From: Pezicula radicicola
Taxonomy: Eukaryota > Ascomycota > Leotiomycetes > Helotiales > Dermateaceae
Assembly: GCA_003008705.1 (NCBI GenBank)
Contig: PDUO01000002.1
Coordinates: forward strand, 700,898-764,897
Direction: 5' to 3'
Length of the DNA: 64,000 bases
Positions 23,673 through 34,249 of the stretch are shown here, piece after piece. Within the stretch, counting starts at the first letter, position 1, and each line of letters begins with the position of its first letter. The notes under the pieces were generated by a model that was not told the origin of the DNA, did no database searches, and saw only the letters and a program-made list of their open reading frames with translations. The translations under genes and the position numbers were made by a program.

Positions 23673-25273
23673 GGTTGCAATGACAGGCCTTTGGAAGGGC
23701 CTCGGAGGTTCAATTAAGTCTTGGGGAGAGGATAATGGCGTTGAGAGAGAAGAAGGGGAGAGGTGAGGAACGGGGGAATGTTAATAGGTCCCTCCATATT
23801 CGAACTCGACCATAATTGTGGAGAGAGGTACCGTAGCTACGAACTACGGCCGCAGTAATAGAAGCACGGGCGATGTATTGATAGGAGCTCTCCATTGAGC
23901 TTGTCAAGCTGGCCAGCTGGGCGTTACAGACGTCAAGAAATGTAGAAATATCAAGCTTGGACCTGCGGTTTAGCCTTCCGTCTCTAGCTACTACCATAGA
24001 GTAGACCACCGGTAGTGTGGACCCTGATTCCTGTTGCATACGACATCCCTGTTTGGTTCTGGATCTGTAGTGGCGCAGGACGGCCTAAACATCACCGCCA
24101 GTCGCTCACAAAGGACGAACAGCTTCGCTGGACACATCGTCGTCTGATCAGAAAGTAATGAGACAGCGGTTGCCTTTACTTTGTGGGGAAGATACCGGTA
24201 AACTTCATAGACACTGTACTTCGTGCACACTTCGACGAATCCCGAGATATTTTTCAGCGAGCCAGCTGAAGACTAAAGTCTAAAGACTACTCTAAAGACG
24301 GGAAAATTTTAGGGTTTACTACTGACACTGATACCATCACTGTGACAGCTGCAGTACTAACCTACCTTGGTCGAGCTTGGTAAACCCCTGAAGATCAGTG
24401 GTCGCTTCCAAAGTCCACTTCCAAGGTTCCCCAAACGCCGCCTCACTCGCCATTTCCGATAATTTAAACGGCAGAAAACTCAACAAACATTTATAGCTGG
24501 CTAGATATGAGGTGATAGTTCACTTTCTAAGATATCTTATCTATATAAAAATACTTGGTGAAGCTTGACTTGCAAAATCACAGTTAAAGCCAGGCTGTGT
24601 CAATGACACTTCTTCTCAAGCTGTTAATGCTGCTTTTCATTGACCTGGGTGGCGTGGAATCGTCATTTTCACGATGAGGCGTCGAACAGTTCCCCTTTTG
24701 CCCCAGACAAGCCACACAGTGCCACGCAATGGTTACCATCGACCGTTATGTATTCCGTAGTGCGCGGGATGATGAGCTAGTGTATTTAAATTCCAAGGCA
24801 GTGCGCAACTGTCACTTCAATTGTAGGTATCTATTCCCTCCCCGTTGACACACATAACGATTCCCCTCCTCCAACGCCAATGTTGGCTTCATCCGTGAAA
24901 TGGAGACGTTTACCTAGCAGTAGTACTGGATTTGGGCTATATTGTAGTTTCTACCTTTTACTAAATCCTAGTGCGGTGAAGGGTGGAATTCTTCCGTGAC
25001 TAGCTGAGCTCTAGGACGGATCAAATGACTTGTTGACCTTCCAGCTACCGCCTTTAAGATCAGATGATTATTCTGAAATGCTGTTCAAAGGGCTTGCAAT
25101 GAATGCTAATGTCTCGTTTATTGCCTGACACAACGTCTGCAGGATACGAAAGTACTAAGATCCATTGGAGATGTTCCTGCGGATCATCAGAGTACATCTG
25201 ATTCATGGTTTCCATTTGCTTTTCTCAGAGCACTGCTATCCGTAGAGCATAATCATTATCGAAGTAGGATGGT
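23673..25273. other. Intergenic region
   Basis: Upstream of the EBP-like gene and downstream of the WD-repeat gene. AT-rich around 24460-24600. No supported gene. Confidence 0.5.
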
Positions 25274-27014
25274 TCAGGTTGCGGCAAATGGGTTCGGTGA
25301 AGCGACGGGAGCCACAAATTTCTTGAACTGAAATGTATCGTCCACCTCATCACTTCCTCCACTCATCCTTGTCTCGTCTTCATCTCCGATGGTGCTGGTA
25401 GCAACTCGCCGGTAAGGTCTCTTTTCATCTGCATCTAGAAGGTTCAATGGCGACTCCTCCCTGTTCCCGTAAATATCAACGTCCCTTGTTGCAGCATCCC
25501 GCCACGGAACATCTTCGTCGTCGTCAAGCTCTGACATAGAGACAAGGACACAATCCTGAGAATCGCTAAAGAAAATTACTGGGGCCTCTGATTTCACATT
25601 GAGCCATCGCGCAACGGACTTTCCTATTATTCTACCTCCTGGCATCTGCCTCCCAATATCTAGCGTACGAGGGGAGTCCCAAGAGGGATCCCATAAGTAC
25701 ACAAGAGCTTTACTTTCCTCACCTTCACATCTAACCATAAGCAGCTCGCCAATTTCAGGGTGCCATGACAATTTGGCGGCTGGAGCATGGAGGATAAGTA
25801 CTGCCCGAAGGATCTTTGTCGTCAGATCCCAGATCCAAATGGTAGTTGGTAGAGTCTCAATCCTCGTTGCTAAAAGCATACCAGAATTGTCAAAGGCCAT
25901 CATGTTGGGGCCCGTCTTCATGTTGCTGTCACTAGCTGGTAATGTGCCAGCCATAGGAGGACAAATAATCTGGGAAGCTTGTACAAAGTTTCGCGAAACT
26001 CCAGGGGCAATATGCTCCTGCCAAATCTACAAACAGATCAGTTATGATTTAAAGTAGCTTGAGACGCAACCCATACCTGGAGGGTGTCTGATGGCTGAAT
26101 GGACATTGTGTGCTGGAGACTCATTGACTGAGAAAACGAAGGGGTTACAAGCAGAGTTATTCGCGTGCTGTAATCACATACTGCTAAATAAGCACCTGTT
26201 CGACTCCAGTCAATGAATTTTACACCAGCTCCCAAGTCAATATCTTTGTCCTCTTCTAACGTAGATCTTGGACCGTTCCAAACCTTATACAGATGCCCAT
26301 CGGCAGTGTGAATAATTATTTTATGGCCTTGTCCAGCAGCTTCCCAAACGATCAACCACCTCCCATCAGGGCTCCATGAAATTCCCTGGGCATCGATTGT
26401 TTCCGGGAACCATGACCTTGTAACTTCTAAAGTGTCTCGAGCATGAATACTGATAACATCTTTTCCACCACTTCTTGTCAACAGAGTCAGATTAGATGTC
26501 CCTGGCCTGTAGCAGAAACCTCTTTGAGCAACACCAGCACTGTACAACTTGGGCGAATTTATATCAACGGATTTTGAATTGAGGCAGTTCAATACTGTCA
26601 ATTTCAATCCAAAATCCGAGAATACGCAGACTTCGTTCTCTGTTGCGCCAAATGACACAAATGTTACGCGTGCGGTCCCTGAGGTTGGATTCGTGATGTT
26701 GACTTTAAATTGAGTATTTGAGGTCGAATAAACCCTAATAGTATCGGCAGAAGCAACCAAGACCCGAGTTGAAGATGCAGACCACATAAACCATAAGACA
26801 GATGCTGCAAACTCTAGAGGAAGTGCTATAGCTCGGGTGTTCTCGAGGGATTGCGTCGATCGAATGCTGAGCGCGGAGGGGAGAATACATGCGAGGTGCG
26901 CCCCATCGGGGCTTTCTCGCGACAGAGTGGAAGCTATTCGACAAGTTAAGGATGCTACATGTAGGTTTGATAAGCAACATGATACTTACATTTGAAAGTG
27001 CGTGAGTAACGCAT
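25274..27014 (-). CDS. WRAP73/Wdr8 family WD-repeat protein
   Basis: Three exons (27014-26990, 26954-26077, 26026-25274) encode 551 residues. Exon 1 holds MRYSRTFK plus one base. The 35-nt intron (26989-26955) is needed because read-through hits a stop, and the join gives FKSSLTCRIA...SPDGAHLACI, the expected family start. WD-like blades include GISWSPDGRWLIVWEAAG, FIDWSRTGAYLAVCDYSTRITLL, MMAFDNSGMLLATRIETLPTTIWIWDL and AAKLSWHPEIGELL. In fission yeast and animals Wdr8/WRAP73 works with Msd1/SSX2IP to anchor microtubule minus ends at the spindle pole or centrosome. The C-terminal ~80 residues are acidic and end FKKFVAPVASPNPFAAT. The gene diverges from cnxABC, with 373 bp between start codons. 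Confidence 0.88.
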
Positions 27015-27387
27015 TGCGCCTTGATAGGGTGGGTAGGTAGATGTGCGCCGTTTTTATTTATTTACTCTTCGCGGTCTTGGGCGACAGAACAGTACCTCTT
27101 GATTGGCGACGAGGCGCGGCGGCGCTCAGCGAGCCGTGCCTTACTCGGCAGGCTCAACTTTACGAGAGATCCGATAAGATAAAGATGATTGCTTCCCCCA
27201 CTTACATACCTTTACCTTACCGCATTTGTACTTCGTCAGCAAAACATTCTATCATAGGTGCTTTCCTCGCCCTCCCTTAGGTGCCACTAGTACCTAGTGA
27301 AGTCACCACCTCACAAACCAAAATGACTCTCCTTATGGCTTACATATGAACTCGAGCAATTAGTTCCACCCCGGAATACCACTTTCA
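27015..27387. promoter_or_regulatory. Shared divergent promoter, WRAP73-like / cnxABC
   Basis: 373 bp separate two start codons facing away from each other. The sequence is mixed, with a GC-rich centre (gcgacgaggcgcggcggcgc near 27106-27125). No specific factor site is assigned. Confidence 0.5.
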
Positions 27388-28680
27388 ATGACTCTGCTCG
27401 GAAGAACGCTCCGCTTGTCTGCTGGTGGCCAACGATACATCACTTGTCGAGGCATTGCATCTGCTGCACCAGCAGCTCAGGAATTTCCTGTCCACGAACT
27501 GCCCCCGCTTCAACCAGCCAGCGAGAATAGTCGAAGCCGTCGAGATTCAATAAAGAATGCGAAACCTTTCTCCGCCTTTTTGACCGACACCTTTAAGCGG
27601 CAGCATGACTACCTTCGGATATCCATCACAGAGAAATGCAACTTAAGATGTCTATACTGCATGCCCGAGGAAGGTGTCCCTCAGTCACCAGCTCCAAATC
27701 TTCTCACGACCCCCGAAATATTCCTCCTGTCGTCTATTTTCGTCTCTCAAGGCGTCACGAAGATTCGTCTTACAGGTGGCGAACCGACTGTTCGTAGAGA
27801 TATCATTCCTCTCATGCAGCAGATTGGCTCCTTACGACCACAGGGACTTCGCGAGCTCTGTCTCACGACGAACGGCATCACTCTATTCCGTAAACTGGAC
27901 ACCATGGTCGATGCGGGCTTGACCGGTGTAAATTTGAGCCTGGATACGCTGGACCCGTGGCAATTTCAGATCATGACTCGACGCAAAGGGTTCGAAGCTG
28001 TTATGAAAAGTATTGAGAGGATTCTGGAAATGAATAAGCTTGGGGCTGGCATCAAGTTGAAGATCAATTGTGTAGTCATGCGTGGAATAAACGAAAGGGA
28101 AATATTGCCATTTGTAGAACTCGGAAGAGAGAAAGACCTTGAAGTCAGATTTATCGAATATATGCCATTCGATGGCAATAAATGGAGCCAGGGGAAAATG
28201 TTAGGCTATCAAGAGATGCTGGATATCATAAGAGCAAAATATCCAGATCTACGAAAGGTACAAGATCACAAAAATGACACGAGCAAGACTTACGAAATAC
28301 CTGGCTTCGTTGGGAGGATGGGCTTCATCACTAGTATGACTCACAACTTCTGTGGGACATGCAACAGACTTCGAATTACCAGTGATGGTAATCTGAAAGT
28401 TTGTTTGTTTGGCAACGCGGAAGTTTCATTACGGGACATTTTAAGGAAGTCCAACGATGGGCGCCCAATTGACGAGGAGGCCTTTGAAGCAATGAAGCAG
28501 ATTGAAATGGACCGTAAACAAGGTTTGGCTGTGTCCAAGGAGCCTCTTAAAATCTCACCAAAAGAAAAAGAGTTATTGGAAGTAATTGGCATGGCCGTTA
28601 GCAGGAAAAAAGAGAAGCATGCGGGCATGGGCGAATTGGAGAATATGAAGAATAGACCCATGATATTGATAGGTGGGTAG
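27388..28680 (+). CDS. cnxABC: Molybdenum cofactor biosynthesis MoaA domain (GTP 3',8-cyclase), cnxABC 5' cistron
   Basis: Radical-SAM enzyme that starts Moco synthesis by converting GTP to 3',8-cyclo-GTP, needed for nitrate reductase and other molybdoenzymes. The frame is 430 residues. A mitochondrial-type presequence (MTLLGRTLRLSAGGQRYITCRG) precedes the first 4Fe-4S motif CNLRCLYC (C84, C88, C91), LTGGEPTVRRD for SAM binding, and NLSLDTLDP. The second cluster is CGTCNRLRITSDGNLKVC. The frame ends ILIGG-stop; a C-terminal Gly-Gly is a known essential feature of MoaA/MOCS1A. The last codons also contain a splice donor (AG|GTGGGT at 28673) compatible with fusion to the MoaC frame downstream, which would remove the Gly-Gly. 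In Aspergillus nidulans, cnxABC encodes a two-domain fused protein. Confidence 0.95.
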   Translation: MTLLGRTLRLSAGGQRYITCRGIASAAPAAQEFPVHELPPLQPASENSRSRRDSIKNAKPFSAFLTDTFKRQHDYLRISITEKCNLRCLYCMPEEGVPQSPAPNLLTTPEIFLLSSIFVSQGVTKIRLTGGEPTVRRDIIPLMQQIGSLRPQGLRELCLTTNGITLFRKLDTMVDAGLTGVNLSLDTLDPWQFQIMTRRKGFEAVMKSIERILEMNKLGAGIKLKINCVVMRGINEREILPFVELGREKDLEVRFIEYMPFDGNKWSQGKMLGYQEMLDIIRAKYPDLRKVQDHKNDTSKTYEIPGFVGRMGFITSMTHNFCGTCNRLRITSDGNLKVCLFGNAEVSLRDILRKSNDGRPIDEEAFEAMKQIEMDRKQGLAVSKEPLKISPKEKELLEVIGMAVSRKKEKHAGMGELENMKNRPMILIGG

Positions 28681-28875
28681 GTTTCATATTCCAATGAGCA
28701 TTGGCGAAATTATGGATTAATGGCATTGGCGGTTACATGTCATGATTGGTACAGCTTTATTAGCTGTTGGTTTTTGGCGTGTACGTACATCCACCGAGCA
28801 ATATCTTTGATACCAAAGTGACGCCGCTGTAGAGTATGTATAACTGAACCCTTGGTCTATGCTGACATTGCATAG
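28673..28875 (+). other. Predicted alternative/fusion intron joining MoaA to MoaC
   Basis: The donor AG|GTGGGT lies over the Gly-Gly-stop codons. The acceptor ttgcatag at 28868-28875 follows a ctgac branch-type sequence (28862-28866). Splicing joins phase 1 to the MoaC frame and gives 709 residues. A second acceptor, ctatag at 28903-28908, is also in phase (698 residues). Both bypass the TAG at 28678. Confidence 0.65.
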
Positions 28876-29720
28876 CTGAAAAAACGCCTGAATTCCGAAG
28901 GTCTATAGGCCAAAGTATGAAGCTACCAAATTGGGCCATGTTGTCGAACAGGCAACGAGTACCACATCACTTGCTCCCAGCAATCCCTCCACAACAATTG
29001 TCTCGTCTCTATTCCACGCGTGCAGCGTCCGATAAGCAGGACTTTAGTGCGAGCCCTCAAAAGCCTAAGCTCACTCATCTAACAACCTCCGGTAATGCGC
29101 ACATGGTGTCAATATCCGAGAAGAAACCTACACAACGTACAGCAACTGCTGTGTGTAGCGTACATTTCTCCAACCCCAGTGTACTTCCACTGATCCAGGA
29201 GAACAGAGCGAAGAAGGGCGACGTCTTAGGCGTGGCAAGAGTTGCTGGTATCATGGCTGCGAAAAGAACATCGGATCTTATACCACTCTGTCATCCTATT
29301 GCCATCACACATGTCAGCGTGGATCTCGAGGTGACTAAAACGCCAAAGAGATTGCCGACCTCATCTTACCCCCAAACTTCAAGAGAAGAAGCGAGTCCCG
29401 AGTCAACGCATGTTTCTTTACCATGGGCGGGTTCTGGGCAAAGAGATGCATACAAAATCTCGACGTCACAGGTGTCGATGCCAGTCAATGGTCCCAAGCC
29501 TTTTGGTCAAGTCGACATCACTGCAACTGTCTCCTGTGATGGCAAGACTGGTGTCGAAATGGAAGCACTCACCGCTGCGTCAGTGGCAGCTATGACGGTC
29601 TACGACATGTGTAAAGCTGTCGATAAAGGGATGAGGATTGACGCCTTGCGAGTTACTCGGAAGGAAGGGGGGAAGAGTGGAACTTGGGAAGAGGGGAGCC
29701 AAGCAGACTCACCGGAATGA
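28876..29720 (+). CDS. cnxABC: Molybdenum cofactor biosynthesis MoaC domain (cyclic pyranopterin monophosphate synthase), cnxABC 3' cistron
   Basis: Converts 3',8-cyclo-GTP to cyclic pyranopterin monophosphate (precursor Z). The coding frame has a usable ATG at 28917 (267 residues), or is reached by splicing from the MoaA frame (exon from 28876 or 28909). Conserved MoaC sequence includes LTHLTTSGNAHMVSISEK, RTATAVCSVHFS, VLGVARVAGIMAAKRTSDL, IPLCHPI, and GKTGVEMEALTAASVAAMT followed by VYDMCKAVDKGM. About 55 extra residues interrupt the domain after THVSVDLEV, a fungal insertion. The N-terminal RQRVPHHLLPAIPPQQLSRL with YSTRAAS looks like a mitochondrial presequence. That fits either an independent mitochondrial protein or a linker cleaved after import, as reported for human MOCS1. 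Confidence 0.93.
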
Positions 29721-32406
29721 GGTAACAAGCTTAGCCATCACAACCTGCAAATTTGGCCTACAATGGTGCCTAAGCTTATCTTCCCGCAAGCCTCATTTCA
29801 CACTGATCAATCCAATGGCTGGCTAACCTTGGCTTCCAAATCAGTGAATGGGTGATTCCAGCACTTCCTATCGGACTGTTCACCAAAGATGGTCATGGAG
29901 GGAGGGGGAAGGTCCAACGTACCCTGGACCAAGAAATCTATCTATCCGGATATGTACAGTACGCTAGGATCTTCTTCGACGTCTTCAGTTCATCACTAAG
30001 TGGGATAGAATATGGTCAAGTTTTAAGGCTACTTTACAACTAGAGACCGAGATACTTTGACCGTTAGTCCACCACAGCTCCATCTACGCAATAGACGATA
30101 TACATGTAGTTGAGTCAAATATCTTTCTGGTTTTTACTAGCACATTGTCTTGATCATGGCGTTGTGCAACGTGTGATGGTGTGTACAGGTACCGCCTTGC
30201 AGTGCTAATAGTCTTAATGAACAAAACCACTGTTCCTCAAAGTGCATATCGCGCAGGATGTTTGAGGTGTTGCCAATCCTACACGGCCTCACAGCAAGCG
30301 AAGAAGGAAGATAGGACAAATTTACATCAGAGGATGCTTAACCTATTTCATATTGCTCGACTTGAAGTTTACTCTCGGGTGCCAACTGTATCAACTAGGT
30401 CTCCAGAGTAGTGCTCGGTTGTAGTTCGGGTTGTTTTGGGGGACCGAACTCAATTTGGGGAGTTTGCATGAAGCAAGGGACTTAAGGCTTTTGTATCAAT
30501 TTTCTAGAATTTCTAGAATAGCTTGGATGCATAGATGTCTCAAATGCTTCCCGCCCTGCCACTACGGGGAGGCTTCTACAGGTGCACTTCGTGAATTCTG
30601 CCCGCTCGCCCTTGCTGCAGTTCTATAGTTGATTCCCAACTTCGGTAACACTTTTGGTTAGGTCAAGGCGCCTTGTTATATGATATTTCTTTTTCCTTTT
30701 GTCTTCCCACATCCTTGATTTTCTTGGCTGAGTCAGACTAATCCCCCGTCTCTTCTCAAATTTTCCTGCAGGGGGGGTGTTGGTGGCTTCGATTGGCTTC
30801 TTTTTTCTAATAACAATTGACTCCTAAGGAATAATCTAGAAGGTGTTACAAACTTCTTCTGATTCAGTTGTAAAGAACCAGCCTTGGGGCCTGGGGATCC
30901 CCGCGTTCTACAACGCCATATCACCCACTCTTGTGCTTCTAGAAAGCGGATATTAAACGTGTACAAGAGTCGAAATGCTACGTGTATAGAGTTCTGTTAC
31001 TTTGAGTTTATCTCTTTGCATAAAATACAATCATTCTCACTCTAGCAAGTGCCGCAAAGAATTGCTACGATTACCTGTTCGGCTCAGACTTAAATCAAAT
31101 GCAAAGTTAGTGATGTTGAATTATATCATTTAGGAATTCAAGCGATTTATCCACTGTTTTTAAGTCTTGCATCTGTCTATTGTACTGCAATATATAGGTA
31201 AATATTATGTATGTAGGTAGCTAAGCGAGCCGCCCTGTTATGCAACAGATTCTCAAGAAATGAGGCATCACCTGGCTTGCAATGCCGCAGTTTTACAACC
31301 GTAGGGGGTTGCAGTCTCAATTTTTTTTTTATATTTTTTTTTGGTAACGAACTTCTCGAACTCAGCAATATGTTTGTCTCTTTTATGTAAGATTTAAGCA
31401 AGGCTTTAAACTGTTACATCAAAGTTATCTAACGGGCGGGGTGGTTCCTTTTTTCTCAAGACTGTTTTCCATACAAGAAGGGGGGGAGCAATTAGTGTGT
31501 GGAGTGGTACCTGGTTATTGTACTAGGCACTATAACCGGATAGAAAGTACAATTTTGATTATTCTAGAGCCATCGCCCGACATTGTGGGCCTCAAACGTC
31601 GTCTGATGATCATCCTCACTTGCTCTTTGCATTTGGCGTTCATTGTTTGCCGGACGCCCCCGTCAGCATCTCTGTCCGAGCATGGTAATTCGATTATCTG
31701 TGAACTTAGATTTCAAGATAACACGGGAATTTTCTGTCTCAAAAGACTTCTATTATCACCGGAGCTCAGTTCCTCCTTGAAACAGAGCCAACGATCAGCT
31801 AACCACGCCGGCAATCACCCACTTCACTTCGTCAAAGCGACCACCCCACACTTTTCTGACCTGCATTACCAAAACGCCGCGTCGATTCCGTTCTCACTGT
31901 ACGACTTGGTGGCTGTTTACCATATATTTCTTAACACTCTACGCGTACTGGCTTACCACGGTTTCATTTCATCTCCATCATGTTGAACGTAGACTCGGGC
32001 TCAGAATAATTGTGTGTATGTTGCTTTCCAGTTACCTTGCATTATGGGCGTTGCGTATTCCCTTGTTTCCTTCTCCCACACCTGCTCTATCTATACTCCA
32101 CTTGTGTCACCAAGACACAGCTTTTCCATTTCTACAGCGCGCCTTGCATCAGAATGGAGCAGCTAACCGTTCAAAGGGCATGTTCAGGATCTATGGAATT
32201 CCAAGGAAGTGGTTCTATCCGTAGCAGTCCTCCGGTCATGAAGATTGATGATCGAGTCATTTTCTCGCTACTTGGGTTCTCTCTTATATAAGAAGGGTCT
32301 TCACTTCCTCTATTCAAGGACAAGTATCAATCACAACTTGCCTGTCTCTACTACTTCGACAATCTTCAAATATTTCCTCTCAGAAACACCTACTTCTTCT
32401 ACAATC
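29721..32406. other. Gene-poor AT-rich region
   Basis: 2.7 kb without a supported gene. The longest open frame (31441-31986, 181 codons, +) has no domain and an uneven, non-coding-like composition. Poly-A/T runs lie near 31320-31342. The end carries the TATA box and leader of the RRM gene. Confidence 0.5.
32285..32292 (+). promoter_or_regulatory. TATA box of the RRM gene
   Basis: tatataag sits 115 bp upstream of the ATG at 32407, followed by a CT/CA-rich leader (cacttcctctattcaagg...) typical of fungal 5' UTRs. Confidence 0.6.
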
Positions 32407-33115
32407 ATGCCTGATGTTCCCCCAGGAAACGAAACCGGCTACTATTATATCATTGTAGGCGGCTTGCCTTGGAACACAAACTGGCAACACTTGAAAGATT
32501 TTATCCGCGGTTATCCGGGAAGCCTTCGCAACATCATTAGAGCACATGTGTGCCACAGACTAGACGGCACATTGACGACAAACGGTTGGGTCTGTATAAG
32601 AGGTTACGAAGATTATGCAATCGCTTTCCGTAAGCTCCTAGATATCTAGAATTGGTTGGCGTGTCTCTGCTTATACTCCATTAGAATATCTAAGTACCAA
32701 TCCTTTAGACGGGAGATATCTGATCCCAGATGGGCGGAACGCGAATGAAGTAACATATGTGCCGGAATTAACTTGGGAGCAACAGCAGGTGGGCATATTC
32801 TTAACTTAACTCTCATTCAAGTTAACTATCAAAGGCTGATAAACCTAGCCGGTCCAATATCCGGCACCTTATGTACAACAAAATATGTATACATACCGGC
32901 AAACTGCTCCTGAATCCGTGACTGAGTATCAAGATAGCGTACCACGTTCGGAAAGTGGTCCATCCTCAGTTATACCCGATTCCACTAGGCCCCATACACC
33001 CCAGGTTGTTGACGGCTCTGGGATAGCCTACGCATCCTCCTCAAAAAGCTCTTCTAGCAAAGGCAATAGCAGCAGAAACGGCAAGAGCAAAGATAAAGGC
33101 AAATGCAGGGCATAA
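32407..33115 (+). CDS. Small RRM-like protein with basic Ser/Lys tail
   Basis: Three exons (32407-32629, 32685-32788, 32849-33115) encode 197 residues; both introns keep phase. Residues 12-90 resemble an RNA-recognition motif: YYYIIVGGLPWNTNWQHLKD matches RNP2 and helix 1, and NGWVCIRGYEDYAIAFQYL stands where RNP1 and helix 2 belong, but RNP1 lacks the usual central aromatic pattern. A linker with PELTWEQQQPVQYPAPYVQQ leads to a disordered tail ending in an NLS-like stretch (SSKGNSSRNGKSKDKGKCRA). There is no signal peptide, so it probably acts in the nucleus or on RNA. It sits alone between a gene-poor region and a RIP-decayed retroelement, a setting typical of lineage-specific genes. Confidence 0.7.
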
Positions 33116-34249
33116 TGATGATATGAACTGTGGCGTACTTGATAGCAACTTAGCAATTGCTTTCCCAGCAGCAGTTTTCATTTCATAGGGCGAAGGAGTT
33201 TTCACTGTGTACCATTGACATAGGAAGGAGGGAAAGTCTGGTCCATAGGCTTTTAAGCATTGTCCTTTATTTTTACTTTTATTTTGGAAAAGAATCATCT
33301 TTACTTAAAGACAAATTATGAAGGTCTGAAGAGCTTCGGGAATCATATAGCCAATCAATTGAGCTGCAGTTAATAGGCGAGTGTTCTACAAAGTGTCTTT
33401 TGTATAGAGTAGGGGTGTTAAAAATAGACCATCTCACCTACTTACTTGAGGCATTGATATCAAGGATGTAGCATCTTGACATTTGAAATAAACAGTGAAC
33501 TATCTTCTAGAGTGCTCCTACTTACTACATTGTTATAGCTGCCTAGTTAAATGATTGTAGGGATCGATAAAAGCAGCTTTCTTCTTGCTCTGTCTCTATA
33601 CAGAGTACAGAGTACAGAATACAACACCAGTGTTCCTATACTAAAAGTAGCGCCCGAGAGGTATCGTCATTAGGAGATCTTCTGCTAAGCGAGTAGGTAT
33701 CTTATATTATATCTGGCTTGTAGTAGGACTGGTATTCATTCTCTGTTTTAGTTTAACTTTGACCCTTCTATTCTGCTAATACGAATTCGAAGTAGTTCAT
33801 AGATCAATATCCTGTTTCCTTAGTTATAGAAACCTACAAATATGTACAATTCTTACTATTAAAGTTCCACATCTGTAATGATTATAGTACACAATAACTT
33901 TATACCAAACACACTACTTGGCGGTCGGGCATGAACACAAGAGAAGTCTGTTCGTTGAAGCGATTGCAGGGTCATGTAACTAGCGCTTAGTTGATGATAA
34001 TGTCAATTATCACGCCGACCTAAGGCCGTTAGGCCTTATGCAGCGGTTTCTATCTAGTGGTCCCTATGCCAGGAAGCCCGTATGGGGCACTAGTAGGTGG
34101 TTCTAAAGTACAAGTTCCTATAGCCGATTTCCCAAAAAGCCTATAGACAATGCATTTATAACGCCTTATAGGCATCCGTTTCCTTCGTTTATTTCTGCTA
34201 GACCGGTCGCCAGCGACCTCAATTGCCTAAGTTACTCTTCTACTTACTA
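33116..34249. other. AT-rich non-coding region, 3' flank of LINE relic
   Basis: No gene is seen. Sequence from about 33400 is rich in TpA. The part from ~33900 contains the short inverted sequence aaggccgttaggcctt (34022-34037) and may be the 3' untranslated part of the LINE relic that follows on the minus strand. Confidence 0.5.

Noticed and set aside
31441..31986. 181-codon open frame (+)
   Set aside because: No domain, no plausible splice extension, irregular composition; expected by chance in a 2.7-kb gene-free tract.
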